Counted from the stretch's first letter, positions 1 through 8,472 are shown. The stretch is 64,000 bases of DNA from CAIKZZ01 sp036742455 (GCA_036742455.1 DAINQU010000001.1:124001-188000); one strand, 5' to 3'. The notes: generated from the sequence alone by a model not told the origin. Translations and numbers: made by a program.

Positions 1-2
1 TG

Positions 3-434
3 TCCATTGAGGGCCCGTTGGGCGGCATGGACATGCCCGCCCCCGTGGGCGGGCGTTTGGTGTTTGTCGCCGGTGGCACCGGCTATGCGCCGCTGAGAGC
101 GCTGCTGTGGTCGCTCGCTGCGACCGGTTGGGCGCGACCGACTCGGTTGTATTTCGGTGTACGCCGCGGCGCCGATCTGTACGCCGACGCGGAGTTACGG
201 GCGTTGGCCGCCCGCCACCCTCACTTCGACTACGTGCCGGTCAGCGAGGATGGCATGGGTCCGGACGATGTCCGTGTCGGGCGAGTCACGACGGTCGTTT
301 TGGCGGAGGAAACGACGTGGGCGGACGTTGATGTGGTCGCGGCGGGGCCGTCCGTGATGGTGGAGGCGTTGCGCGCCGCGGTGTGCGCGCAAGGCCTCGC
401 CGCGGAGCGCTTCTACGCCGACGCCTTTGGCTGA
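3..434 (+). CDS. NAD(P)H-flavin/ferredoxin reductase-like protein, C-terminal part (5' end outside window)
   Basis: The open frame enters from the left edge and ends at TGA 432-434, so the N-terminal FAD-binding half is missing. What remains is the NAD(P)-binding lobe of the ferredoxin-NADP reductase superfamily: a nucleotide-binding glycine loop (AGGTGYAPLRAL), then YFGVRR, and a late AGPSVMVEA segment typical of Fre-type flavin reductases. The family moves electrons from NAD(P)H to flavins or to a partner protein. The 3' end overlaps the convergent hemD gene by 22 bases. Substrate cannot be judged without the missing part. Family call is good, exact function open. Confidence 0.75.
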   Translation, partial: SIEGPLGGMDMPAPVGGRLVFVAGGTGYAPLRALLWSLAATGWARPTRLYFGVRRGADLYADAELRALAARHPHFDYVPVSEDGMGPDDVRVGRVTTVVLAEETTWADVDVVAAGPSVMVEALRAAVCAQGLAAERFYADAFG

Positions 435-1201
435 TCGGCAGCGACCGCGCCGAGCAGCGCGCTGAGCAGGCCCGCATCGTCCGGTCGCTCGGCAATGATC
501 GGTCGGCCGAGCAGCGCCATGTGTTGGGCGGCCTCGGCAATGCGCGCAGAACCGAGGAGCAACGGTGTCGATGCGTACAGCGTCCGGCCCGTCGGGCCGA
601 GCAGCTCGCATAACGCCCGCGCAATCTCGACGGAGGTGACCGTCACAACGTGGATCGCTCCGTGTGTCCACGCCGCCTCGACTGCCGCAATCGCGCCAGG
701 TGCGGGCGTTGCGACGACGCGCTCGTACACATCCAGCGTGTCGACCGTTGCGCCACGCGATCGGAGTGTCTGCGCCAGGGTGTCGCGGCCCTGGCCGCCG
801 CGCACGATCAGGACGCGCTGGCCCCGCATGTCGGCGAGGGCCGGTGTCGCCAAGAGATGCTCGCTGTCGTAGCCCTCGGCGGGAATCACGGCGAGCGGAT
901 AGCCGGCGCGGGTCAGCGCCGCGGCCGTGGCGGGGCCCACGGCGGCGAGGCGCGACGCGTGCCCTCCCGCCAATGCGCGGGCACCGTAGCGAACGGCGTT
1001 CGCGCTGACGAACACAATCCAATCAAAGGTGGCGGCGATGCCGAGCGCGCGCAGTTGCGGCTCAATATCGGCGCGTGGGCGAATGTCGAGCGCCGGCAAC
1101 CGAAACACGGTCGCGCCGAGTTCGGTGAGTTGCTGCGACAACGGGCCCGCTTGGGACTCCGGTCGTGTCACGAGCACGCCGAGGCCCGTGAGCGCGCCCA
1201 T
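413..1201 (-). CDS. hemD: Uroporphyrinogen-III synthase
   Basis: HemD closes linear hydroxymethylbilane into uroporphyrinogen III with inversion of ring D, the last step common to haem, sirohaem and cobalamin synthesis. The 262-residue protein is of normal length. It starts with the typical strand and motif LGVLVTRPESQAG, has the central SANAVRYG segment, and has a second Rossmann-like lobe (VLIVRGGQGRDTL) followed by VTVTSVEIARAL. ATG at 1201 lies 5 bases downstream of the hemC stop, so the two are an operon in pathway order. HemD sequences diverge quickly, so synteny with hemC carries much of the weight. Confidence 0.93.
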   Translation of the reverse strand: MGALTGLGVLVTRPESQAGPLSQQLTELGATVFRLPALDIRPRADIEPQLRALGIAATFDWIVFVSANAVRYGARALAGGHASRLAAVGPATAAALTRAGYPLAVIPAEGYDSEHLLATPALADMRGQRVLIVRGGQGRDTLAQTLRSRGATVDTLDVYERVVATPAPGAIAAVEAAWTHGAIHVVTVTSVEIARALCELLGPTGRTLYASTPLLLGSARIAEAAQHMALLGRPIIAERPDDAGLLSALLGAVAADQPKASA

Positions 1202-1206
1202 GCGCG

Positions 1207-2136
1207 TCAGGCCTTCTGCGCGGCGAGTTCGGCCAACAGGCGGTCCGCGCCGGCGCGGAGCAGATGGTCAGCGACGGCGGTGCCGAGCGCCACAGGATCG
1301 GTGGCCGGTCCTTGGAGGCGATGCTCGAAGCACCGTGAGCCGTCCGGCGCGCCGACGAAGGCGTGTAGCGACAATACACCGCCCGAGAGCGTCGCATAGG
1401 CGGCGATCGGGGAGGTGCAACTGCCCTCCAAGCGAGCTCCGACCGCGCGCTCGGCGTCTAAGCAACAACGGGTGTCGGCATCGTTCAGGGGCGTGAGCCA
1501 CGACAGTATCGACGGGTCCTCGCGGCACTCAATCCCCACGACGCCCTGGCCGATGGCCGGTACCGACCACTCCGCATCGAGCGTTTCGGTGATCCGCGCG
1601 CTGAGCCCGAGTCGATTCAGGCCCGCGGCCGCGAGAATGATGGCGTCGAATTCGCCCTCATCCAGTTTGCGCAGGCGGGTTTCCACGTTGCCGCGCAAGG
1701 GCACGAGGGTCAGATCCGGTCGCCGGGCCCGCAGTAGGCTCTGGCGGCGCTGGCTCGACGTGCCCACACGGGCGCCCAACGGGAGATCTGCGAGGCGCGC
1801 GTAGCGGCGCGACACGAAGGCATCGCGGGCGTCGGCGCGCGGCAGGACCGCGGCGAGTGTGAAGCCCTCGGGCAGTGCGGCCGGCACGTCCTTCATGGAA
1901 TGCACGGCGAGCTCCGCGTCGCCGGCCGCCATCGCCACCTCCAGTTCTTTAATGAACAGGCCCTTGCCGCCGATCTGTGACAAGGGGCGGTCTTGAATGC
2001 GATCCCCCTGCGTCACGATTTGAACCAGCGAGACCGTCGCGTCCGGGTAGGCCGCGCGCAGGCGCGCGGCGACGTGTTCGGCCTGCCAGAGGGCCAACGG
2101 GCTACGGCGAGTAGCAATGCGCAATTGTCGTGTCAT
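1207..2136 (-). CDS. hemC: Hydroxymethylbilane synthase (porphobilinogen deaminase)
   Basis: HemC polymerises four porphobilinogens into hydroxymethylbilane on a covalent dipyrromethane cofactor. The 309-residue protein has all the landmarks: the start MTRQLRIATRRSPLALWQA, the GGKGLFIKELE loop, AVHSMKDVP, and the cofactor-attachment cysteine in EGSCTSPIAA. An in-frame extension to 2181 exists, but the family begins at the RIATRRSPLA segment, so ATG 2136 is chosen although its ribosome site is weak. It is the first gene of hemC-hemD. Confidence 0.96.
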   Translation of the reverse strand: MTRQLRIATRRSPLALWQAEHVAARLRAAYPDATVSLVQIVTQGDRIQDRPLSQIGGKGLFIKELEVAMAAGDAELAVHSMKDVPAALPEGFTLAAVLPRADARDAFVSRRYARLADLPLGARVGTSSQRRQSLLRARRPDLTLVPLRGNVETRLRKLDEGEFDAIILAAAGLNRLGLSARITETLDAEWSVPAIGQGVVGIECREDPSILSWLTPLNDADTRCCLDAERAVGARLEGSCTSPIAAYATLSGGVLSLHAFVGAPDGSRCFEHRLQGPATDPVALGTAVADHLLRAGADRLLAELAAQKA

Positions 2137-2193
2137 GGATGCATTCTGCCACGCCGGTGCGCCGACTCCAGATCGGCGCACCGTGGAACATAC

Positions 2194-3066
2194 TCACTCC
2201 TGGGCTTGGAACAGCGCATCGCGCAGGCGAAACAGGGTCGAGATGTCCTCATCGCCGTGCCCGCGCTCCATCAGTTCCGCGTAATCGCGGCGCGTCATGG
2301 CGACGGTGGGCAAAGTCACGCCGTGGGCCGCCGCCATCTCCTCGCAGATGCGCAAATCTTTGTCGTGCAGTCGTACGCGGAAGCCCGGCGGATACGCTTC
2401 CCGGGCCATGAACGGCGCGCGGTTCACGAAATACCAGGAACCGCCGGCGCCCTTGCCGAGGGTTTCGATGACGGTGTCGAGTGGCAATCCTTCGGCCTTG
2501 GCAAACGCCATCGCATCCGCGGCGGCCTGGATGGCGCCGGCACAGAGGATCTGATTGGTGGCTTTGGCCGCCTGACCGAACCCGGTGGGGCCCATGTGGG
2601 CAATGGTCGTCCCCATCGCGGACAGCACGGGCCGCGCCTGCTCCAACACGGCAGCGTCACCGCCGCACATGATCGCGAGGGTGCCTTTGCGCGCGCCCTC
2701 GACGCCGCCGCTGACCGGACAGTCCAAGAACGCTGCGCCTTTCTCGGCCAGCCGCGACGCTGCGGTGCGCGCGGTCTGGGACGAGACGGTGGAGCAGTCG
2801 ATCACCACGTGTCCTGGGTGGACGGCGGGGAGGATTGCATCGATCACGGCGAGCACATCGTCATCGGCGGACACACAGATCACCACCACGTCACACGCAG
2901 CCGCGAGTTCCTGGGGACTGTCGGCGACGGCGACGCCAAGCTCTGCCTGAACGGCGGCCGCTTTGCTCAGGGTTCGGTTCCAGACAGCGGTCAGTCGCCC
3001 CGCCTGATGGAGGTTACGGGACATGCCGACGCCCATGGCGCCGAGCCCAATGAATCCGGTTTTCAC
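2194..3066 (-). CDS. NAD(P)-dependent beta-hydroxyacid dehydrogenase (3-hydroxyisobutyrate dehydrogenase family)
   Basis: A 290-residue member of the family that oxidises 3-hydroxyisobutyrate, tartronate semialdehyde or related beta-hydroxyacids. Visible are the N-terminal dinucleotide loop GFIGLGAMGVGM, the substrate-binding DCPVSGGVEGA, the GPTGFGQAAKATNQIL segment containing the catalytic lysine, and the C-terminal KDLRICEE motif. The start is GTG 3066, preceded by GCAGGAG at good spacing. A longer open frame upstream has no ribosome site and does not resemble the family. The substrate cannot be fixed from sequence; neighbours are haem and NAD genes and give no hint. Confidence 0.85.
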   Translation of the reverse strand: MKTGFIGLGAMGVGMSRNLHQAGRLTAVWNRTLSKAAAVQAELGVAVADSPQELAAACDVVVICVSADDDVLAVIDAILPAVHPGHVVIDCSTVSSQTARTAASRLAEKGAAFLDCPVSGGVEGARKGTLAIMCGGDAAVLEQARPVLSAMGTTIAHMGPTGFGQAAKATNQILCAGAIQAAADAMAFAKAEGLPLDTVIETLGKGAGGSWYFVNRAPFMAREAYPPGFRVRLHDKDLRICEEMAAAHGVTLPTVAMTRRDYAELMERGHGDEDISTLFRLRDALFQAQE

Positions 3067-3136
3067 ATTCAGCTCCTGCCGGACCCGCCGGCTGCGCTGT
3101 GTAGTGAACCGGGAAATCGCGGCGAGGGGAAGGGCT

Positions 3137-3643
3137 TTACGGCGCGTGGCCGCACAGTTCCTCGACGTCGCGGCGTGCGTCCACGCGGGCGGCGTCGGCT
3201 TGCGCATCCGATAAGAACGTGCGTTCGCCCTCTGGGCCGTCGCGATAGAGATGCCGCGCACCGATCACGGCGCGGTAGCGCGTCTCGGCCTCCTGACAGG
3301 CCTTTTCATCGCGCGTGGCGAGATCCGTCGCGACCGCGCGCTTCAGGCGCGACAGCGTTTCTGGATCAGGCGGTGGCGTGGGTATGGCGGTAGACGGTTC
3401 GGCCGGGGCAGCCGCCACGGTGGGGGCCGCCGCGCGTGCAGTCGCCGGACTGCCCGTGGGCGTTACCGAGACCAAATGGCCTGTGGGCGGCGGTGGCCGA
3501 TCCGTGTAATGGGTGACCCCGTCGGCGTCCGTCCATTTGTAGACGTCGGCCACCGCGGTCACGGTGACCATGAGGCCCAGCGCGAGCAGTGCAGCCCGCA
3601 GGGTAGCGTTCGTCAGTGGGCGATACGACGTCGGTGTCGGCAT
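3137..3643 (-). CDS. DUF4124 domain-containing exported protein
   Basis: A 168-residue protein with an N-terminal signal peptide (hydrophobic stretch about residues 15-31, likely cut after AVA). The DUF4124 core follows at once (DVYKWTDADGVTHYTDRPP), the small beta-rich module common in gammaproteobacterial envelope proteins. A Pro/Ala-rich linker (about 55-95) leads to a charged helical C-terminus with two cysteines. The function of DUF4124 proteins is unknown; periplasmic location is inferred. It is divergent from the pncB-like gene across a 114-base intergenic region. Confidence 0.82.
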   Translation of the reverse strand: MPTPTSYRPLTNATLRAALLALGLMVTVTAVADVYKWTDADGVTHYTDRPPPPTGHLVSVTPTGSPATARAAAPTVAAAPAEPSTAIPTPPPDPETLSRLKRAVATDLATRDEKACQEAETRYRAVIGARHLYRDGPEGERTFLSDAQADAARVDARRDVEELCGHAP

Positions 3644-3757
3644 GGGGTCCAGTGTCGCGCAGGTGGAGCGCGCGCGACGCGATCTCGGTCACAGCTTCGG
3701 CCGATACGCCCACCGAAACGGGATGGGGGCGAGCGATGCGACTGGTAAAATGCCGCC

Positions 3758-5077
3758 ATGAGCGACGCCCTGCTGACCGATTTGTATCAATTGACGATGT
3801 TGGAGGCCTATCACCGCAAGGGACTGGATGCCCCGGCCGTTTTCGAACTCTACGCGCGTCGATTGCCGGCCGATCGGGGCTATCTCGTGGTGGCCGGACT
3901 CGAACTGGTCCTCGACTATCTCGAGTCCCTCGCGTTCTCGCCGGCCGATTTGGACTGGTTAGCGGGCCTCGGTCGTTTTTCCACCGACTTTCTGCACTCG
4001 CTGGCGTCGTTTCGCTTCCAAGGAGACGTCTGGGCCGTGCCGGAGGGCACCGTTGTCTTTGCGGGTGAGCCGTGGCTGCGGGTCGAGGCGCGGTTGCCCG
4101 AAGCGCAATTCGTTGAAAGCCGGTTGATCAACTTGATGCATCTCTCCACGCTGATCGCGACCAAAGCGGCACGCTGCGTCTCGGCAGCGGGTGGGCGGCC
4201 CTTGGTCGATTTTGGGATGCGGCGCGCCCACGGGGCAGAGGCCGCGTTGCACGCGGCGCGCGCCGCCGGTCTCGTCGGATTCGCCGGTACGGCGACGGTC
4301 GAGGCCGCGCGCCGCTACGGGCTGCCGCTGAGTGGCACGATGGCGCACTCGTATGTGCAGGCCATCGGGGATGAGCGCGCGGCGTTTCGGCACTACGCCG
4401 CAACGTTTCCAGGGTCCGCGACGCTCTTGATCGACACCGACGACACGGCGGTCGCAGCGCACCGCGTGGCGGCGTTGGTTCGTGAGGGCGTCGATGTCCG
4501 GGCTGTGCGTATCGACAGCGGTGATCTCGGTGCAGAAGCGCGCCGTGTCCGCGCGATACTGGACGCGGGTGGCGCGGCATCGGTGCGTATCGTCGTCAGC
4601 GGCAATCTCGACGAGTTTGCGATTGCGGAACTCGTTGACGCCGCCGCACCGATTGATGTGTTTGGCGTGGGCACGCGGTTGGACACGTCGGCGGATGCGC
4701 CGACCATCGATGCGGTCTACAAACTGCAATCCGTGGGTGGGCGAGCGACACGCAAACGGTCGCCCGGCAAGGAAACCTTTCCCGGATCGAAGCAAGTCTG
4801 GCGCCGGCTTGGCGCGGACGGGCGTATCCGCGACGATGTGGTCACGCTCGCGCACGAACGGATTGCCGATGCGGTTCCTCTGCTGACGTGCGTGATGCAG
4901 GGTGGGCGCCGGCTCGGCGCGCCGCCGACGCTGGCCGCGATGACGGACCGAGCGCGCGATGCCTGGGCGGCACTACCGGACGGTGCGCGGGCATTGCGGA
5001 GCCCTGTGGCGGTTCCCGTGACCTACAGCGATGCAATCGTGACGCTGGCGCGTGAGGCCGACGCCGCCTCGACCTAA
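3758..5077 (+). CDS. pncB: Nicotinate phosphoribosyltransferase
   Basis: This enzyme joins nicotinate to PRPP (with ATP hydrolysis) to make nicotinate mononucleotide in NAD salvage. The 439-residue protein begins LLTDLYQLTMLEAY, the family signature. It has the active-site region VDFGMRRAHG, and the phosphoribosyl-binding segments RIDSGDLG and VVSGNLDEF followed by GVGTRLDTS. ATG 3758 gives the standard N-terminus. The 3' end overlaps the convergent response-regulator gene by 4 bases (TAA 5075-5077 against TAG on the other strand). It is monocistronic as far as visible. Confidence 0.94.
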   Translation: MSDALLTDLYQLTMLEAYHRKGLDAPAVFELYARRLPADRGYLVVAGLELVLDYLESLAFSPADLDWLAGLGRFSTDFLHSLASFRFQGDVWAVPEGTVVFAGEPWLRVEARLPEAQFVESRLINLMHLSTLIATKAARCVSAAGGRPLVDFGMRRAHGAEAALHAARAAGLVGFAGTATVEAARRYGLPLSGTMAHSYVQAIGDERAAFRHYAATFPGSATLLIDTDDTAVAAHRVAALVREGVDVRAVRIDSGDLGAEARRVRAILDAGGAASVRIVVSGNLDEFAIAELVDAAAPIDVFGVGTRLDTSADAPTIDAVYKLQSVGGRATRKRSPGKETFPGSKQVWRRLGADGRIRDDVVTLAHERIADAVPLLTCVMQGGRRLGAPPTLAAMTDRARDAWAALPDGARALRSPVAVPVTYSDAIVTLAREADAAST

Positions 5078-5742
5078 TGCGGTGGCGGTGGCGGTCGCGG
5101 CGTGGACGCTGACGGCGCTAAGCGCGGCCAACCCACTTGCGATAATTGATCGATCAACTGCGGCAGCGACCGGGCGCCCATCTTTTCCATGATCCGACGC
5201 CGGTGCGCTTCCACCGTTCGCTTCGTAATGCCGAGCTCCGAGGACACGCGGTCATACTGCGCGCCATCGACCAATTGGAACAGCACTTGGCGCTCGCGCG
5301 CCGTGAGTGACGCCAGATGGGCGATGATCAGGCGTCGGGAGCGCGCCCGTACCGACTCCTCGACCGAATGGCGCAAGGCTCGATTCACGATGTCGAGCAG
5401 TTGCTGCTCACGGACCGGCTTCAGCAGGTAGTGCAACGCGCCGGCGCGGATGGAGGCGACCGCCGACGACACGTCCCCTTGGCGGGTGACGAAGACGATG
5501 GCGATGGGTGAGCCCAAGGCGGTCAGTCGGCTCTGCACGTCGGCGCCGGTCATGTCGCCAAGTTCGCTCTCCAACACCACGCAGCCGGGCGCGCCAGGGT
5601 CCACGGCGTCGAGGAAGGCGCTACCGGTCGCGTATTCACTGATCGAGTACCCGAGCGAGGACAATAGGGTGCGGCAAGCGCTCCGGTTGCGAGTATCCGG
5701 ATCGACAATAAAGACATGTCCTCGCGTCAGGTCGTGCGTCAT
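5074..5742 (-). CDS. FixJ/LuxR-type response regulator with altered receiver (phospho-acceptor Asp replaced by Glu)
   Basis: A 222-residue regulator with an N-terminal receiver (about 8-122) and a C-terminal LuxR-type HTH (about 143-200: LTARERQVLF ... GITKRTVEAHRRRIMEKM). Aligning the GDMTG loop with FixJ puts the phospho-acceptor at residue 58, which is Glu (VVLESELGD). One residue of the acidic pocket is Pro (IVDPD), while the switch Thr (VTRQGD) and Lys (LKPV) are kept. It therefore looks unable to take phosphate in the usual way and may be constitutively active or controlled otherwise. No histidine kinase lies nearby. It has its own upstream region, below the amtB terminator. The C-terminus is proline-rich. 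Confidence 0.88.
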   Translation of the reverse strand: MTHDLTRGHVFIVDPDTRNRSACRTLLSSLGYSISEYATGSAFLDAVDPGAPGCVVLESELGDMTGADVQSRLTALGSPIAIVFVTRQGDVSSAVASIRAGALHYLLKPVREQQLLDIVNRALRHSVEESVRARSRRLIIAHLASLTARERQVLFQLVDGAQYDRVSSELGITKRTVEAHRRRIMEKMGARSLPQLIDQLSQVGWPRLAPSASTPRPPPPPH

Positions 5743-5903
5743 GGCCGGTCTCGTTCGGAGCGCGGACGTCCGTCAGGGTGAACAAGGCTGACCCGGATTG
5801 ATCCCGGCCACTATCCGGACATGTGCGGAGACGTAGAACACGTACGGCCTGACCGACACTGCGGGGCGATTCCCTAGGCAGTTACCGCAGACCGCATCCG
5901 ACC

Positions 5904-5935
5904 AAAAAAAAGGGGCGGACCGTGCGGTCCGCCCC
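5904..5935 (-). terminator. Rho-independent terminator of glnK-amtB
   Basis: A perfect 10-bp GC stem (5912-5921 with 5926-5935, loop GTGC) is followed in the minus direction by eight U (A-run 5904-5911). It lies 25 bases past the amtB stop. Confidence 0.95.
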
Positions 5936-5959
5936 GGAGGGGGTTCCAAGAGAACGTGA

Positions 5960-7564
5960 TCAGCTGTAGGCGCGCTCGCCGTGCGAGGTGGTGTCGAGGC
6001 CTTCGCGCTCTTCGTCTTCCGGCACGCGCAGCCCGACGACGAGGTCGGCAATCTTGAAGGCGATGTAGGCGGAGATCACCGTCCAGACGACGGTCAGACC
6101 CACGGCCTTCGCCTGCACAATGACCTGCGCCAGTATCGAATCGGCAAAGCCCGTCTTGCCGGTGACCCAGTCGGTCACGAAGCCGGGGCCGCCGAGCGAC
6201 GGCGCGTTAAAGATGCCCGTCAGGAGGGCGCCCGTTACACCGCCGAGCGCATGGACGCCGAAGACGTCAAGGGAATCGTCGACCTTGATCATTCGCTTGA
6301 GGCCCGTGACGCCCCACAAGCACACAACGCCCGCAATCAGGCCGATGGCGAAGGCACCCGGAATGCCGACGTTGCCGGCGGCGGGCGTGATGGCGACGAG
6401 ACCCGCCACGGCGCCCGAGGCTGCGCCCAAGAGTGACGGCTTGCCTTTGTGAATCCATTCCCCAAACAGCCACGACAGCACGGCGCAGGCGGTGGCGAGA
6501 TAGGTGTTCATGAACGCGAGGGCCGCGGAGCCGTTGGCTTCGTAGGCAGAGCCGGCATTGAAGCCGAACCAGCCGAACCACAGCAGCGAGGCGCCGATCA
6601 TGGTCATGGTGAGGCTGTGCGGCGCCATCGCTTCGCGCCCAAAGCCGATGCGCTTGCCGAGCATCGCCGCGCCGACCAGACCGGCGAAGCCTGCGTTGAT
6701 GTGCACCACGGTGCCGCCGGCGAAATCCAGCGCACCCCACTGCCATAACAGGCCGCCCTTGGCGGTCTGCGCATCCACGACCGAGGGATCGGTGAAGGCG
6801 TCCGGACCGGGCCAGAACCAGACCATGTGAGCCACTGGCAGGTACGAAATGGTGAACCAGATCACCGCGAAAATGAGCACCGCAGAGAACTTGATGCGCT
6901 CCACGATAGAGCCCAAGACAAGGCAGACCGTGATGGCAGCAAACGTGGCCTGGAAGGCGACGAACACGAGTTCGTAGAGCGGGGTGTTCTTGCTGAACGT
7001 CGAGGCCATCGAGAACGCGCCCGTGACGGGATCAAACGTCCCCTTGAGGAACAGTCGATCAAAGCCACCGATAAAGGCGTTGCCTTCGGTGAAGGCTAAC
7101 GAATACCCGTATACACACCACAGCACGGTGATTAACGAGAAGACGACGAACACTTGGATGAGCACCGACAGCATGTTCTTCTGACGGACGAGACCGCCGT
7201 AGAACAGCGCCAGAGCGGGAACCGACATCAACAACACGAGCGCGGTGGACATCATCATCCAGGCCGTATCGCCTTTATCCGGTTGTTTGACGGCGGACGC
7301 GGCCGCCGTCGCCGCGGGGGCCGCCGCAGCCGCGGGTGCAGCAGTTGCCGTGGGGGCAGCGTCACTGGACGCTGGTGCTGCGCTGGCCGCTGCGGCCGCA
7401 GGGGCCGCCGCAGCCGCCGGGGCGTCGGCGTGCGCCATCGGGGGTGTCGCGAGCAGCGCGGCGCCACCGATCAGAAGGGCCGCGAGCGCTGCGCGCGCGC
7501 CGGTCAGCCAGCGGCGCGTGGCCGTGGCGGGCGGAGTCGAGTGGGTGTGGCTTGCAAGTGGCAC
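5960..7564 (-). CDS. amtB: Ammonium transporter with long Ala/Pro-rich N-terminal extension
   Basis: Amt/MEP/Rh channel for ammonium uptake in the inner membrane. The 534-residue protein has a signal peptide (hydrophobic about 25-42, ending AHA), then about 50 residues made almost only of Ala, Pro, Ser and Thr, then the 11-helix Amt core from about residue 98 (LFYGGLVRQKN, DFAGGTVVHINAG, WFGWFGFNAGS, DDSLDVFGVHALGG). Both conserved pore histidines are in view (VVHINAG and FGVHALGG). The GTG start at 7564 has an AGGGGA ribosome site 7 bases upstream. It is cotranscribed with glnK, 51 bases upstream; GlnK is known to block AmtB when nitrogen is plentiful. Confidence 0.95.
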   Translation of the reverse strand: MPLASHTHSTPPATATRRWLTGARAALAALLIGGAALLATPPMAHADAPAAAAAPAAAAASAAPASSDAAPTATAAPAAAAAPAATAAASAVKQPDKGDTAWMMMSTALVLLMSVPALALFYGGLVRQKNMLSVLIQVFVVFSLITVLWCVYGYSLAFTEGNAFIGGFDRLFLKGTFDPVTGAFSMASTFSKNTPLYELVFVAFQATFAAITVCLVLGSIVERIKFSAVLIFAVIWFTISYLPVAHMVWFWPGPDAFTDPSVVDAQTAKGGLLWQWGALDFAGGTVVHINAGFAGLVGAAMLGKRIGFGREAMAPHSLTMTMIGASLLWFGWFGFNAGSAYEANGSAALAFMNTYLATACAVLSWLFGEWIHKGKPSLLGAASGAVAGLVAITPAAGNVGIPGAFAIGLIAGVVCLWGVTGLKRMIKVDDSLDVFGVHALGGVTGALLTGIFNAPSLGGPGFVTDWVTGKTGFADSILAQVIVQAKAVGLTVVWTVISAYIAFKIADLVVGLRVPEDEEREGLDTTSHGERAYS

Positions 7565-7615
7565 GTCGTTTCCCCTGTATAGGCGGTGAAATGGGTGAGG
7601 GTTAAGGAAGGTCGG

Positions 7616-7954
7616 TTAGATGGCGTCGGAGCCCATCTCGCCGGTTCGGATTCGGAGCGATTGGCCGAGTGAGCGGACAAAGATCTTGCCGTCACCGATT
7701 TTTCCGGTTCGGGCGATATTGGCGATCGCTTCGACCACCTGTTCACAGACGGAGTCATCGACCGCGATTTCGACTTTGGTCTTGGGCACAAAGTCGACGC
7801 GGTACTCCGCGCCGCGATAGGTCTCGGTGTGGCCGCGCTGGCGCCCGAAGCCCTGCACCTCCGTCACCGTGACGCCCTGTACGCCGAGGTTCGCGATGGC
7901 CTCGCGGACCTCGTCGATCTTGAAGGGCTTGATGATGGCGGTGATCCACTTCAT
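7616..7954 (-). CDS. glnK: Nitrogen regulatory PII protein GlnK
   Basis: PII proteins sense 2-oxoglutarate, ATP/ADP and glutamine, and bind targets such as AmtB. The 112-residue protein is the standard length and starts MKWITAIIKPFK. It carries the T-loop with the uridylylatable tyrosine (YRGAEYRVDFVPK, Tyr51 by family numbering), and ends in the B- and C-loop region GKIGDGKIFV. ATG 7954 is the conserved start; the upstream in-frame extension is not. It is the first gene of glnK-amtB and is preceded by a sigma-54 promoter, so nitrogen-limitation control is expected. Confidence 0.97.
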   Translation of the reverse strand: MKWITAIIKPFKIDEVREAIANLGVQGVTVTEVQGFGRQRGHTETYRGAEYRVDFVPKTKVEIAVDDSVCEQVVEAIANIARTGKIGDGKIFVRSLGQSLRIRTGEMGSDAI

Positions 7955-8016
7955 GGCAGTTCGGTCTTCCGGCAACAAACGGTTACGAGGCAATGTCCGT
8001 ACGCACGAGAGATAAA

Positions 8017-8032
8017 TGCAGAATCCGTGCCA
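8017..8032 (-). promoter_or_regulatory. Sigma-54 (-24/-12) promoter of glnK-amtB
   Basis: Read on the minus strand the site is TGGCACG-N4-CTGCA, one mismatch from the sigma-54 consensus TGGCACG-N4-TTGCA, with the obligatory GG and GC separated by exactly 10 bases. It ends about 60 bases upstream of the glnK start. Confidence 0.88.
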
Positions 8033-8095
8033 ACCCGGTCAGCACCAAGAATCAGTGACTTGCGTGTCCGCGGATCGATAGCGGCCGCGTTGGAA

Positions 8096-8112
8096 TGCAC
8101 CAAATTGGGGCG
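8096..8112. promoter_or_regulatory. Candidate NtrC enhancer site
   Basis: TGCACCA-N3-TGGGGCG resembles the NtrC operator TGCACCA-N3-TGGTGCA (left half perfect, right half 5 of 7). It sits about 65 bases upstream of the -24 element, a usual enhancer distance. Only one site is convincing. Confidence 0.6.
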
Positions 8113-8211
8113 CGGGGGCGGCGCCGATGCCTAAAAGAAGGGCACGGTCTTGACCTTCGCGCCGGGAGGCCCCAAAACAGACGTGCTGATAACGCGTGTT
8201 TGGAGAATGCT

Positions 8212-8472
8212 GTGACGAATCCTTTTGATCCCAAAGTCTTCGAGGACCTCGCGCGCCGGATGGCCGACGCAATGCCGCCTCAGTTCGCTGCGCTGCGGGC
8301 CGACATGGAGGCCAATTTCAAGAGCGTCTTGCAGGCGGGGTTGTCGAAATTGGATTTGGTCACGCGGCAGGAGTTTGATGTCCAAGCCGGTGTTCTCGCG
8401 CGGACGCGCGAAAAGCTCGACGCGCTGGAAGCGCGTCTCGCCGAACTCGAACGGGCCCCGTCGGCGGAATAA
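8212..8472 (+). CDS. ubiK: Ubiquinone biosynthesis accessory factor UbiK (YqiC/BMFP family)
   Basis: UbiK is a small coiled-coil protein that works with the Ubi metabolon and lipids in aerobic ubiquinone synthesis. The 86-residue protein begins (GTG)TNPFDPKVFEDLARRM, the family hallmark. It has an amphipathic first helix, and a C-terminal coiled coil (VLARTREKLDALEARLAELE) typical of BMFP proteins. GTG 8212 has GGAG 6 bases upstream; the longer open frame starting at 8095 has no such signal and crosses the putative NtrC site. It is divergent from glnK-amtB. Confidence 0.9.
   Translation: MTNPFDPKVFEDLARRMADAMPPQFAALRADMEANFKSVLQAGLSKLDLVTRQEFDVQAGVLARTREKLDALEARLAELERAPSAE

Noticed and set aside
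195..1022. Long open frame opposite hemD
   Set aside because: It is the same strand as hemD in another frame, arginine-rich and low in complexity, as expected for a shadow of a GC-rich gene; hemD has full family motifs.
3067..3261. N-terminal extension of the beta-hydroxyacid dehydrogenase to 3261
   Set aside because: The added 65 residues are basic and unlike the family; the GTG at 3066 has a good ribosome site immediately before the Rossmann strand.
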